A stretch of 64,000 bases of DNA, from positions 109,550,267-109,614,266 of the forward strand of contig OY282605.1 of the NCBI GenBank assembly GCA_958298945.1, read 5' to 3'. The DNA comes from Atherix ibis (lineage: Eukaryota > Arthropoda > Insecta > Diptera > Athericidae). The notes under the pieces were generated by a model that saw nothing but the letters and a program-made list of their open reading frames with translations, had not been told where the DNA came from and did not search any database. Below, piece after piece: positions 22,595 through 33,495 of the stretch; within the stretch, counting starts at the first letter, position 1; each line of letters opens with the position of its first letter. The position numbers were made by a program, and so were the translations under genes.

Positions 22595-23068
22595 TCGTTC
22601 AAACGGCATACACGACTGACTTCTTTTGCAGGACGTGATACAAGAGGTCCAATTTTGGTTGGCGCTTTTCTATACATTAGGCTTCATCTCACTGATGGCT
22701 CATTGGCAAAGACCATTGATTTAACGTATCCCCAAAGTAAAAAATCTGAGTGCTTTTAAATCGCACGATCTTGACGGCTTGCTAACTTCAGCATGTCTAC
22801 AATAAATCCCTTCTTTCATAACATATATGTTATTATGGCTCCATAGCTCCCGTTATTGACAGTTACCGTCGTACCACTTTGAGAGATGATGCAATACTAC
22901 CAAAATCCACAATAGACAGTTACTTTTTCTGGATGCAAAGGAAGCTCCCAATACTACTGTGGCTGCTTATCATCCCAGATCCGATAATTTTACTTGTTTA
23001 CATATCCATTCAGCCAAAGACAACGCTGTGATTCAGAGTAACAGGATGACCCTATTGAAAAGCCCCTC
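22595..23068 (-). pseudogene. older DD41D-type transposase relic beside the previous one
   Basis: Minus strand: SESQRCLWLNGYVNK, NYRIWDDKQPQ, LPLHPEKVTVYCGFW, TTVTVNNGSYGAII, and far downstream SRSCDLKAL with several stops. At its outer end, GACCCTATTGAAAAGCCCC (23048-23066) resembles the inverted repeat of the 21668-22586 element (TATTGAAAA-CCC). The matching inner end is missing, as is most of the centre. It is much more diverged than its neighbour. Confidence 0.7.
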
Positions 23069-23079
23069 CACAAAAATTC

Positions 23080-24149
23080 ATTAAAATTTAATACATTTAA
23101 CCAACATTTTATTATAAATTATACAATATAATTTATTTTTATTAGAATATTGTAGGATTATGCTCTAATTTATTATTTATTTGGTTTTGTTTTGTTTTTA
23201 TAAATATTTTTTCTTAGAAATATTTAATTAATATCATTTGAGCTATTTTGATTAGTTTGAAAACAATCTGAAATATGTCAAATCGATTGGTCTACATCCA
23301 TTAATGCTTGTTATTTTCTAATTACATTCCTATATAATGTTTATTTACCCTTCAAAAATAATTCATTCTTCAACTGCACAATATACGATCAGTTCGTTGA
23401 TATTTTATCCAAAAATAATATTTATTCTTTTTTTTCGTATTTCATTAACTACAATAAATCTTGATTTTATAGCACGTTCCAAATATCAATAAACATTATA
23501 CAATAGTTCACACTCGATTTAAGATATTGTTTTTTTTTTAATGAGTGATCGTGTTTTGATTCACTTTCTGACAGAGAAGCACACATTCAAGGAGTATATA
23601 AAAAAACCAATATTATTTTAAAAAATATATATCTTATACAAACTGTTGTATGTAAGTGGGAAGGGATAACTTAAGAAAGAGAAGAAAAAAAAGCCACTAA
23701 ATAAATAAATAAATATTTTTCAAGATCATGTACACATAACATATGCTATATGTTCAAATAGCATGAAATCACCATTAAATGCGGTCAAGTTTGTAAAGCT
23801 TTTGTTGCAAATACGCACTACGATTCGATGAAGTGATTTAATAATTTTTTTTTATTCTGGTTTTCTTCTCGTTTGATTATCTAAATCATAATTTTATAAA
23901 TAAATGTTCATTAATGATAGTTAAATTGATTTCTAATTATATATTGAAATAAAAGAAAACTAATTTAATTGTAGAAAAATAGATAAGAAAGAATATGTAA
24001 TGATGTAGTCAATGTAAAAGTATTGCAATTTTTTCATTTAAAATTATCGAGTTAATCATTTTGTAGTTTGAAAAGTATAATCCTGTTATTTAATAGTTTT
24101 TATTGTAATATAAAAATGGTATATACGATGTTATTTATTGATTTAAAAA
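23080..24149. other. AT-rich DNA without a recognisable gene
   Basis: Nothing recognisable; A/T runs only. Confidence 0.5.
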
Positions 24150-24544
24150 TATGGCATTTCATACGGTGCATTTTTTTAATTACCTGATCAGATGATAGAA
24201 CAACCGGCTTTAGATGCCGATTTTTTGAATTAATTTATTCTTCAGAGATTTTCATATATGGGGCTCTAAATGCCACAAATAACTATAAAAAAGACATTAT
24301 GTACACAAAAAATTACTGTCTTGTATGCATTTCAGTCTGAAGATGTGATTAGGGAGACCGTTACCATTAATTCTCATCGCTATTGCCGTATAATAATTAA
24401 TTTTTATTGTTCTGAACTTAAACATTTTAATCTGAAACATATGTGCTTTTAACCTAAAAATCACACAATATAAAATAATTTGGGTTTATTTTGCGAAAAG
24501 TTTCCAGAACTCATAATAAAGAGATTTGATACGGTTAAAATTTA
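24150..24544 (+). pseudogene. DD41D-type transposase relic, left half, split by a mariner
   Basis: The plus strand from 24190 has the start landmark GAACAACCGGCTTTAGATGC shared with 36630 and 36950. The frame 24270-24452 gives MPQITIKKTLCTQKITVLYA, then SEDVIRETVTINSHRYC and FYCSELKHFNL, equivalent to N-P-Q...P-L-H-P-Q-K-V-T-V-W-C...T-V-T-I-N-S-x-R-Y. CEKFPELIIKRFD precedes the mariner insertion. The right part resumes at 25715. Confidence 0.7.
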
Positions 24545-25714
24545 CCAGGTGTATAAGCTTAAATCCGCTGTTTGGTCATTGATGGCGTGAGTGAGCGTAT
24601 TAAGGTACCATCTATCAACATTAATCAGTGCACATTGTGAGCAATCTCATACAACAATATACATTTTTCCTTTGGTAATCATGTCTAGTTTTGTGCCAGA
24701 AAAATAGCATATACTGGAAGTTCTGCTTTTCTGCTTCAATTTGAAGAAATCGGCTGTCGAATCGCATCGAATGCTTATAGAGGCCTATAGTGATAGTGCT
24801 TTATCAGAAACAACGTGCCGAGATTGGTTTTGTTGGTTCAAAGATGGCAATTTTGACTTGTGGGACAAGAAGCGCGAAAATCGGCCTAGGAAGGTTAAGG
24901 AGTATCAATTGCAGGCTCTTTTGAACGAAGACGATACCCAATCGCAAAAAATGCTCGCAGCGCAATCGGATGTTACTCAACCAGCCATTTCCATGTGCCT
25001 GCGTGCCATGAGCAAGAGTGAAAAGATCGGAAAATGGGTACCGCATGAATTGAACGATAGGCAGATGGAACGACGCCAAAACACACGCGAAATCTTCCTC
25101 GCCAGACAAAAAAGAAAGTCGTTCCTGAATCGGATTCTGCCATATGAAAAGTGGATATATTTCGAGAATCCTAAACGCAAGAAATCGTGGGTTGATCCCG
25201 GCTAACCATCAACATTGTTCCCAAAACCAAATCGCTTCAGACGGAAGACGATGCTGTGCGTTTGGTGGGATCAGCAGGGCATCGTCTATTATGAGATGTT
25301 TAAACCTGTTGAAACTGTCAATTCCCACCGCTACCACTAAGGACGGATTATCAACAAAGACATGACAAGCTGATTTTCCGCCACGACAACGCACCATCGC
25401 ACACGTCCAAAACGGTCCAAAAATACATGGAGACACTCAACTGGGAGGTGCTCCTCCATCCCACGTATTTACCAGATCTGGCCCCTTCCGACTACCACCT
25501 GTTTTCGTCGATGGGCCACGCGCTCGCTGAGCAGCACTTCGATTCTCACGATGATGTCCGAAAATGGCTTGATGAGTGGTTTGCCTCGAAAGAGAAGGAA
25601 TTTTTTTGGCGTGGTATCCACAAATTCCACGAGAGATGGGAAAAATGTGTAGCTAGCGAGAGCAATTACTTTGAATAAAATAAAAAAACAGCGGATTTAA
25701 GCTTATGCACCTAA
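24545..25714 (+). mobile_element. Mos1-like mariner, nested in a DD41D relic
   Basis: 1170 bp. The left end is CCAGGTGTATAAGCTTAAAT and the reversed right end is TTAGGTGCATAAGCTTAAAT, both continuing CCGCTGTTT. The flanking TA dinucleotides are at 24543-24544 and 25715-25716. It is shorter than a full Mos1-type element (about 1.3 kb) because of a deletion in the transposase. The sequence on either side belongs to a single DD41D relic, so this mariner inserted later. Confidence 0.9.
24681..25678 (+). pseudogene. Mos1-like mariner transposase, inactivated
   Basis: Belongs to the mauritiana (Mos1) group: KKSAVESHRMLIEAYSDSAL, QLQALLNEDD, KWVPHELNDRQMERRQNT and KRKSFL are near family consensus. 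There is a stop at codon 8 (MSSFVPEK-stop). The first catalytic motif is ruined, with RILPYEKW where the family has R-I-V-T-G-D-E-K-W, so the catalytic Asp is gone. A stop follows DPG at 25202. A deletion removes the Q-Q-L-I-x-L-x-R-A-L segment near 25338. The last part returns in another frame: HDNAPSHT (second Asp), YLPDLAPSDYHLF (third Asp) and WEKCVASESNYFE at the normal C terminus. Confidence 0.93.
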
Positions 25715-25872
25715 TACATAGAAAAATTTCAAACTTTAGAGCATATAAAAACCAATATCCGTCAAGTAATGACCCAATTACAACCCGAAATGTACGCAAA
25801 CGTCATCCAAAAGAATGGAGTTCTACGCAAAGGCGGCCATTTTCATGATTTTATTTTTTTGGCAAAGTCCAA
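25715..25872 (+). pseudogene. DD41D-type transposase relic, right half
   Basis: Continuation of 24150-24544 after the nested mariner. The plus frame gives LEHIKTNIRQVMTQLQPEMY, then ANVIQKNGVLRKGGHFHDFIF. This is the C-terminal helix pattern L-E-x-N-I-x-x-x-I-x-x-I-x-P-x-M...N-V-x-x-N...G-G-H-x-x-x-I-I-F. The block holding the last catalytic Asp is missing between the halves. Confidence 0.75.
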
Positions 25873-28071
25873 ACAATATAATAAAAAAAATTCATTTAAC
25901 TTTATTTTTCAAATTGCCTTTTATTTTAATTTAACTTTTTAGTATATTTAAAATATATAGTAACAAAAATAAGAAAATTTATTAATTCTTTCTTCTTATT
26001 GCTTAGAATTATTATTCAAGACTAATTTTGGTGAAAATTTAGCCAGCACAACATCAAAATCACTTAGTTAGTTAGTATAACAATTTGAATATAACAGATT
26101 TCCCATATGTTAATATTTTCCTAACCCAACAAAAATTCTTCTTTGCTTCTTCTTGTTTTCCGTATCAAAAATCTGATAATAGCATTTTTTTATCAATGTT
26201 ACATTTTTTCTTTATCGGTTTTAATGTTGTTTATTCTTTTTTTGGATTATTACAAAAACAATACTTAATTTTCGTCATTTATTAACTATAAACTTAAATT
26301 ATTTCTAATATCCATAATTAAATCTTGTGTTTATAAACAAATTTTCTTTATAAGATTTATAGTGTAATAAAAGTTTTATTTTTATTAAAAATTTACATAA
26401 TATTAAAATTTAAAGAGTAGTTAAAGGTTTTTTTTACTACCAAAAAAAATTATTTTTTTAAAGGAAATTGTATATATTTTTAATTTTTTTATTGTATAAT
26501 AAACCGTTTGTTTTTACAACAAAAAAAAGGTCTATAAATGTTCTTTTTTTCTCCAAACTTCACTTTTTCCAATTTACCTTTTTTTAATTTAAATAAATTC
26601 TAACTATTGAAATCATTTTTTAGCTAAACTATCTTTTAAAAAAATAGCATCACAAAGTATATATTTTTTTAAGAACTTTATTTATGGGTAATTGTGCAAA
26701 TTTCATTGAAGTTCTGATTTGCATAAATACAAATAGGGATTGTTAAATTTTTTTTCATATTCAGTTTTACACATTTAAAAAAAAAAACACAAATCCATTT
26801 TATTATCCTACTTACTACAAATTACATTTTATGGCTATCATAAAAATTACATAATACATAAAAAATAATCGTAAATTATGTTAAGTTTTGTCAGAAACCC
26901 ATAAAATGGTCAAAAACCTTTTATTAATTTAAAAAGTCAATATTTAAATAATTTCTCTTCAAAAAAAAAAAAAAATAATAAAAATATGAATTGATGGTTC
27001 CGGGATTTTCTCAATGTACAAACTTACTTATTTATAGATCAATAGAATATGGGAAAATTTATAACTATCTAATCGGTACAAATTGAAGGTAATCTTTTCT
27101 CCTTCTTATGCAAAATTTAAAAAAAAAACAGTAATAATAATAATAAGAAATAGAAGAAAAATTATAAAATTATCCAATTTGTATGCGATCGTGAACATGA
27201 ACACGTTAGCAACTAGAACTTCCAGACATATTCTGATATGAAATTATCAATAAGAGGAAAATAAAATGTAAAAAAATCGTATAATAACATACATAGATAA
27301 TATAATAAAATAGTTAAAAAGTCCCATCTTAATAGTATTGAGCAAAATTTAAATGGAAAGAATTTCAATGCTTAGAAGTTGCGATTAATTTTACCGTCTT
27401 CAGATCACGTCTCTCTAAGACAGTGAAGTAATAAAAATAACCAAAAAGCCATTTACCTTTTGGTTATGTAAGAATTCTTGTCGAGAGCACAATACAAATA
27501 CGGCTCTGAGTAGTGCTTATGGTAGAATTTTATAAAAAGAAAAGGAGGAATTCCATAAAAAGAAATAAAAATCCATAAAAACCAAACTTAATATAGAAGA
27601 TTGGAAAATGGGCTGGTCGTGTATAAGGTGTTCTTTTTAGAGTACTCAGACCAGAGAATAAGACCGAACGAAAAAAAAGCGAAAGTCAAATCTTCAGGTT
27701 TGAGGTGTAAATTAAAATAACCCAAAACTTGAAATGTTCACTTTTATGGACTTTGCGTAGATGATGCTATTGGCCGAGGAGAAAAGTAACAAAAAAGAAT
27801 ACGATTTCTTGTGATATATTTCCTGTGGCTGATTATTCTTGTAGAACAAAATTCAAAGAAATATTTGAAAAACAGAAGATAACCCAGGACAAGAGAAACC
27901 ACATAGGCTGAGGAGAACCAAAAACTAGTGCAAATGATTTATATAAGAAGAAGATGAAGAAAAGAAGGCAAAGAAACGATAAGAAATATTACAAAAATAA
28001 AACAACAGCAAAATGAGGACAAGGTGATGAAGAAAAAACTGTGACTGCGTAAAGAGTTATGGGCTCAGTAC
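25873..28071. other. AT-rich DNA, possible faint non-LTR remnant
   Basis: No gene is seen. At about 27600 the plus strand reads KIGKWAGRV, reminiscent of the W-A-G-H-x-x-R-M hallmark of RTE-like tails, and 27850-28040 is A/G-rich with stops. I do not regard this as enough to call an element. Confidence 0.35.
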
Positions 28072-28074
28072 GTA

Positions 28075-28211
28075 TCACGATCGGGCAGCAAGTGTTCAAT
28101 GTCAATGACATCCAACGTGCAGACGGGAGCCCCAGAAGCTCTAACATCCGCCGTGATCAATGCTTCCACGATCAGTCGTACTCGTAATAAGTCAGACAAA
28201 TGGCATTTTTT
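28075..28211 (-). other. unassigned short open frame, GC-richer than its surroundings
   Basis: A minus-strand open frame of about 45 codons ending at the TGA at 28075-28077: LIVEALITADVRASGAPVCT, then LDVIDIEHLLPDRDTY. Its composition is protein-like (balanced residues, higher GC than the neighbours), unlike the A/T-run frames elsewhere, but it has no start codon or convincing splice acceptor and I do not recognise the family. The other strand and frames also stay partly open. It could be a retrotransposon remnant or a lone exon. Confidence 0.25.
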
Positions 28212-30289
28212 TTAAAATAACAATTTTCATCACCAACCGCACCAAAGATTAGATTTTACTTGAAAATCCGTACTTTTTAGCAAGCCGCAATAATGAAGAA
28301 TTTCGCGTCTAGACCAAAAAAAAAGCTGTCCTCAACCTAAGCGACCCAAGAGCGACTCCACTTTGGTTGTTAACCCTTTAAAATTCCTCTGCCATACCAA
28401 AGTGAGGACTTCTGTTTATGTTTGGCTTTAACCAATAGCAATAAAGACGACGGCTATTATGTATTGTGCGCTGAGTTGCCCGCATTCCTGACCTCTTTCT
28501 CGAGTTCATTGTGGTCACATTAGCAAGTGCAGCGCACTCACCACCTACCATTATCAGGCATCTATCCAACAATGCACAACAAAAACTCCGTTTGGCCATT
28601 GTCCACCAGTACTTTTTTACAGCATGCCCAGTGCACGAAAGGTTGAACCTGTAATTTTTGAGTATTCAATGGCCTGGCCTGATGCTGCTGAGGCTGTAAT
28701 TTATCGGCAATTATGGGCAACAACTTTTCTTGTTAATACCAATTTCCTAAGCTGCCAGTGGACGATATACTACCGGGAAAGGCTGCTACTTCTCACAATA
28801 AGGCTTTATAAACAGAAAACTTGTACGTGATCTTAAGGGCATTTTTGGCATACTTTCCTTAGTTCTTGTGTAAATTTCTTATTTATGTATTTTTTTTTCT
28901 TATTTGCATTTTTTTGTTTATAAATTTTAGCATAAAATGTTACCGTTCTTCTTAGTAAATTTAATGCTTAAATAAAACACGTTCATCCAGATTCCTTTGA
29001 ACTCGGACAAGTTACCAAGTTTTCTTACATTGTAAAATTAATTTGTTCCTAAATTGATTTGTTGCTTTTTTTGAATATTTTCAATTCCAACTTTTTCAAA
29101 GTGATTATTTTCAAAAACTAAGGTGCGTTTCTTCAGAGGTGTTAGTCAAAAACTCTTTACTACTGAAACAATACGAGTATTTGTATTATTTTTATATAAG
29201 TGAAAAAATATATAAACTTTTATTGAGGTGATTTGATAATATTTATCCAAAGAAGTCATTTTTCCTAAAACTGAATTCATACTTGAAATGCACTTAATTT
29301 ATTTTGAAAATTTTCAACTTTTTTGAAACCGATTTAAAATTTGTAATTTATCATTAAATATTTTTGTATATAAAATTAAAACCTATCAACACTCCCTCGA
29401 TGGCAGTGTTCATTGAAACTAAAAAATCCTGACGCTATTGTCCGAAAATGATGTAATTCGAAATAATCTTTTACAGAAACCTTCTTATGTAGTCCTTTGT
29501 GGATTTATATTATTGGTGGGGTGGGGGATGGGGGGTGTTGGTTGGTATAATGCTTTTCTTTTACGTACATTTTACAATTTAGGAAAGAAAATCAATTTGT
29601 GTAAATTTTTTTTTCGTTTTTTCGATGCATACGATCGATATGCCAGGCTGGAGTGAAAAAATGATCTCTTAACTAAAAAATAGTTGATTTATAAATAATT
29701 TTGAGCCATCGAAAGATTCTAAAGAGCTATTCCAATATCCAGTCATTCAAAATCACCTTGAAGAGACTCTGAAAATCCGTTCAAGTAAGGTTGATAGACA
29801 CTGAACAGAAGAATCGCTTTCAGCCCGTTTCGACAAATTTGAATATTCCGACTTAATAAGAAAAACTTAATAAGGGAAAATCAAAAATCAAAATTCAACT
29901 ACATTTTTGATAAAGTTTCTGCTTTATATAAATACAATATTTTAATATATTCAGGAATAAATTTGTATCCTTTCTGAAAAAATTCTATATACTCGTTTGA
30001 TTGAAACTAACAAATAAAATGGAAATTAATTGTTAATGATATATAATATTTGGCTAACATACAGGACTATCCGTTTTGCAATTTATTTGGAAACCATAGC
30101 CCTATCATTTGATAATTGTCAAAATATATATCATATAACGTAAAAAAAATTTCAGTTCAAAATTGGCCATTTGCTACTCTTTATTGTTTAACTGACAAAC
30201 TAATGCGTTAAATTGTACAAAATATCTACAAATGTGGTAATTTTGTAATCGAAAAAATCATTGTGTATGCGAACAGTAACTCTGTCTAG
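28212..30289. other. mostly AT-rich; mixed-composition block and a G-rich tract
   Basis: 28370-28820 has a more balanced base composition and open frames on both strands (28378-28599 minus, 28624-28830 plus) without recognisable domains; probably a decayed transposon. 29515-29545 is a G-rich tract (see that entry). The rest is A/T-rich. Confidence 0.4.
29515..29545 (+). repeat. G-rich tract
   Basis: GGTGGGGTGGGGGATGGGGG then GTGTTGGTTGG: runs of 4, 5 and 6 G within 20 bases in otherwise AT-rich DNA. It is compatible with a G-quadruplex. Confidence 0.7.
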
Positions 30290-30545
30290 TGTGTATTTTG
30301 CTTTAAAATTTGTCAATTGACTTCAAAGATCGTGTGATTTGACGCTGTTCACCTTTTTCTTCTAAGGCTGCGTGGATGATTGTCAGACCATTTAAAAACT
30401 AATATCCGTCAAGAAAAAACCAAATTACATCCCAAAATTTGAATGGTTTTGTATTTTGTACATAATGGCAAGAATCAGAAAATATAATGTCGTAAAAGTT
30501 TTATCAAAATCTGAATTTTAAATGTGTTTTCTTTAACTTTATTTT
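30290..30545 (+). pseudogene. DD41D-type transposase relic, C-terminal part
   Basis: The plus strand shows GTCAATTGACTTCAAAGATC then GTGTGATTTGACGCTGTT, the diverged version of the block encoding D-V-N-W-P-P-R-S-C-D-L-T-P-L with W changed to a stop. HLKTNIRQ (frame-shifted) then matches the C-terminal L-E-x-N-I-R-Q. The 3' flank (TTTTAAATGTG...CTTTAACTTTATTTTTC) resembles the flanks of the copies at 25.9 and 37.5 kb. Only about the last third of the gene survives. Confidence 0.6.
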
Positions 30546-32094
30546 TCGAAGCTTTTATTAACCATGCGATTTAATAAATCTCAGCAGACTCTGATAATTT
30601 TATGTCTACTATGACACTTATAAGTATAATTAAAACAAGTCGGTGACAAACAAAACAGTTTTAATATTTCCTGTCTGTAATAAAACATTTGCAAATGGTG
30701 TCTATTAAGGTCAGGTAGCTCTTCAGCAGTAAAAATAAATATAAACCAAGTATAGGTTTAGCAACACCAGGAAATATATGCTTGGAAGCAAATTGTCTTA
30801 AGATTGTCACACTTAAGAGCAAATGGCCTAAGGTGAACGTAGTGCGTAAGTTCAGATTCCTTCTGAGAAATGTGCTTAGAAATCTAATTAAAATGGAGTA
30901 AATTTATTATTATTAAATAGGGAATTTTTTTACACAGTACTAGCGTAATATAATCCAAAATACATAACAAAAAATATCAAAACTATAAGTGGTGAGTGTT
31001 CACATATTTTTTTTGCTTTTATAAATTTAGTCTTACGAAAATAAATATTTAATGATAAATAATACAATTAAACAATACTGTTACATAAATTATATTAAAA
31101 TACAAAAAGAGATAATATTTAAAAAAAAAGCTTGTAAGTTTTCATTTTATTTATTTTTTGGTTTTTTTTTGTCAACATTAATGACCGCCGAAAAATTAAC
31201 AATGCCGCATTATAACAGTTCGTGTACGCGGACACTTTAGCAACCGTATTGAAAATGTTATCGAATCGACCAAAGCAAAAAGCGAACACTGTCAACGGCT
31301 TTTATTTTTGTTTTTCTTTTATCACTAAATAAAATTAGCTTGCAAAATTTAACTTAATTATATTGTATTATTTTTTGCTGTTTTTTTTTATTTTTAATTC
31401 GATATTTCCTTTCACTATACAAAATTATTTTGATATTGACCTCTTAATTTTTGTTCCATTGACCGTAACCGAAATCGAAGTTAAATTTCGTTATGGAAAT
31501 CGAAATCGATACTGAAAATGAAATTAAGTCTGAAAAAAAGCACAAAAATCAAATCCGAAAATTAAAACTAATCGAAAAAGTTTTTAATCAAAGTTCATTT
31601 GGCACTATCAATCGGTAGGAAAGGACAGAGAATGAGGCGCAGAGGGACAGAAATAGTTGACGATTAGAAATTTATGCGAATGATTTGTATTCCGAACACT
31701 GTTCGTATTTAAGCTTTTGTATTTCGGTGGATTTTTTTTCAACAATTTTTTGATTTAATTGTTCGGTTATTTCTAAGCTAAGTTCAAAAAAAAAGTGCAC
31801 GTTCAATTTATCAAGATGGCGATATTGACTGCTAATAAATAATAATTTCTTTGTAAGAGTGCATACGGATTATATTCAACAACAAAAAATTCTATCGGAT
31901 TATGAATATTGCAGTTAACAACTTTTACGATTATTTTTGTTTGCTATTATTAATTTCTATTATTTTAAATAAAAATAAAAACATTTTAATAATTTTGAAT
32001 AAAGTGTAAAATTTTTAATAAAAATTGAAGTTTTTATTCAAGAGAGACGCTTGCAAATGAACTAAAACTGTTGTTATTACAATTTCTTGTTCAT
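30546..32094. other. AT-rich DNA without a recognisable gene
   Basis: A small plus frame at about 31494-31616 (MEIEIDTENEIKSEKK...) comes from a run of GAAATCGAAAT-like repeats at 31455-31570 and is not a credible gene. Otherwise nothing recognisable. Confidence 0.45.
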
Positions 32095-32400
32095 ATTCCT
32101 ATGTTATAAGGATTATCGCTTTAATTTATTAGAAATTTTCCTTTAACTTTCAGTGTTATAAGAAAACCTTCTTTATATTCACATGTTATTTGGAATACCT
32201 TTTCATATTGTCCTATGTTATTGGGTATTTTTCTTCATACGTTCAGTTTATTCAATTTTTAAAATGATGAAGAATTTTTTTTAATGTATACATGTTATTA
32301 TGAATTAAAATTAAAATTTATGAAGACAACTAAAAACTGAGTTCCCATTTCAGCAGAAATTTTTATTCGTCATTCAATGTTATTAACAAAAGTGTTATTC
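32095..32400 (+). repeat. degenerate ~30-bp minisatellite, left part
   Basis: The core ATGTTATT (or GTGTTATT), often preceded by TTCATATTCCT, recurs at 32101, 32153, 32183, 32215, 32292, 32377 and 32392. Most spacings are near 30 or a multiple of it. The array resumes at 33300 on the other side of a DD41D relic. Confidence 0.6.
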
Positions 32401-32559
32401 AATTTGTGCATTTAAAAGAAAACTTCACAAAAAGTACATTTTCATTTATATTTTTAATTTATTTATTCTATTACCTGAAATTTGACAGTATACATAAAAT
32501 AAAATATTATTGAAATAATTGCACGAAGATTTTTTAACAGGAAAAAAAATCTCTTTTGA

Positions 32560-33110
32560 GATCATTTTTAAGGCCTATTTTTGTATTTTTCAGGCCTATA
32601 CTTAATAGATATTGATTTTTAAATGCTCTAAAGTTTAATAATTATGTATTTATTCTATGTAATTTTATATACAAAAAAAAGTCCAACGGCGTCAAATCGC
32701 ACGATCATGGAGGTCAATTGACATCATCAAATTTCGAAAATTACTTGTTTTGGGAAATTTTTTCAAAATAAAGTCAAAATTCGTTGTGTTGTATAGTTTA
32801 TAACATCGGTTTGTTGAGGCCACATATATTCTAGACTAAAAATTGTAAGTTTAGGCAAAAAAAATGGTAATCATAGCGCAATATTTTCAGAATTGATTGT
32901 AACCATCTCTCCTTCTTTATTTTTAAATGATATCTTATGATGAAAATAAACAATACAAAGTACCTTTTTGTAAATACAATGGCTTATCCATAGTCTCTTA
33001 TGATTTTTCGGAACTCTGTATATGATAATTGTGCTTATTGACTTATCCACTGAGCAAAAAATGAGTATCATCACTAAAGAAAATGTTGCTCGAAAAATCT
33101 GCATTTTAAG
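32560..33110 (-). pseudogene. DD41D-type transposase relic inside the minisatellite
   Basis: Minus strand: ADFSSNIFFSDDTHFLLSG (first catalytic Asp in F-S-D), VNKHNYHI, PLYLQKGTLYC (P-L-H-P-Q-K-x-T-V-W-C), MVTINSENIAL, then MWPQQTDVINYTTQRI (W-F-Q-Q-D-G-A-T-x-H-T degraded), FPKQVISKFDDVN, then a stop in place of Trp, then SCDLTPLDFF (last catalytic Asp). All landmarks are in order, with many frameshifts and stops. It is the most complete DD41D relic in terms of extent, though very old. Confidence 0.8.
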
Positions 33111-33299
33111 CCTATTGTTTCAACATCTAATTGGTGTATCTTCTGCGCATTTTATAGCCACTTTAAAATATTATAATTTAAAATGGTATACATTTATCTG
33201 AATAAACGTAATCTTAAATAAAATATATATTTGATAACTATCAAATTGCAGGGTGCCACTTTCCAAATAACAAAATGGATAACATTTGATTTAACTTTA

Positions 33300-33495
33300 T
33301 ATTCAAATGTTATTATGATTTGTTCATCATATTCCTATGTTATTCGAAGTTATTTTTAACATAAAACTTTAATGTTATTAAAAATGTCTATGTTATTAGA
33401 CGTTCTTCTTTAAACACTTCCATCTCTTAAAGAATTCTCCTATATACTGTCATGTTATTAGTAATATAATTTCATAATCCTATGTTATTAATATT
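33300..33495 (+). repeat. degenerate ~30-bp minisatellite, right part
   Basis: Core ATGTTATT at 33307, 33337, 33372, 33390, 33452 and 33482, with TCATATTCCTATGTTATT at 33328-33345, the same unit as at 32091-32105 and 32203-32222. Confidence 0.6.

Noticed and set aside
24804..25109. 101-codon minus-strand frame
   Set aside because: Antisense of the nested mariner transposase.
31494..31616. Small Glu/Ile-rich protein
   Set aside because: Derives from a run of GAAATCGAAAT-type repeats; no other support.
32095..33495. CRISPR-like array
   Set aside because: Repeats are short, degenerate and unevenly spaced in a eukaryotic intron; a minisatellite explains them.
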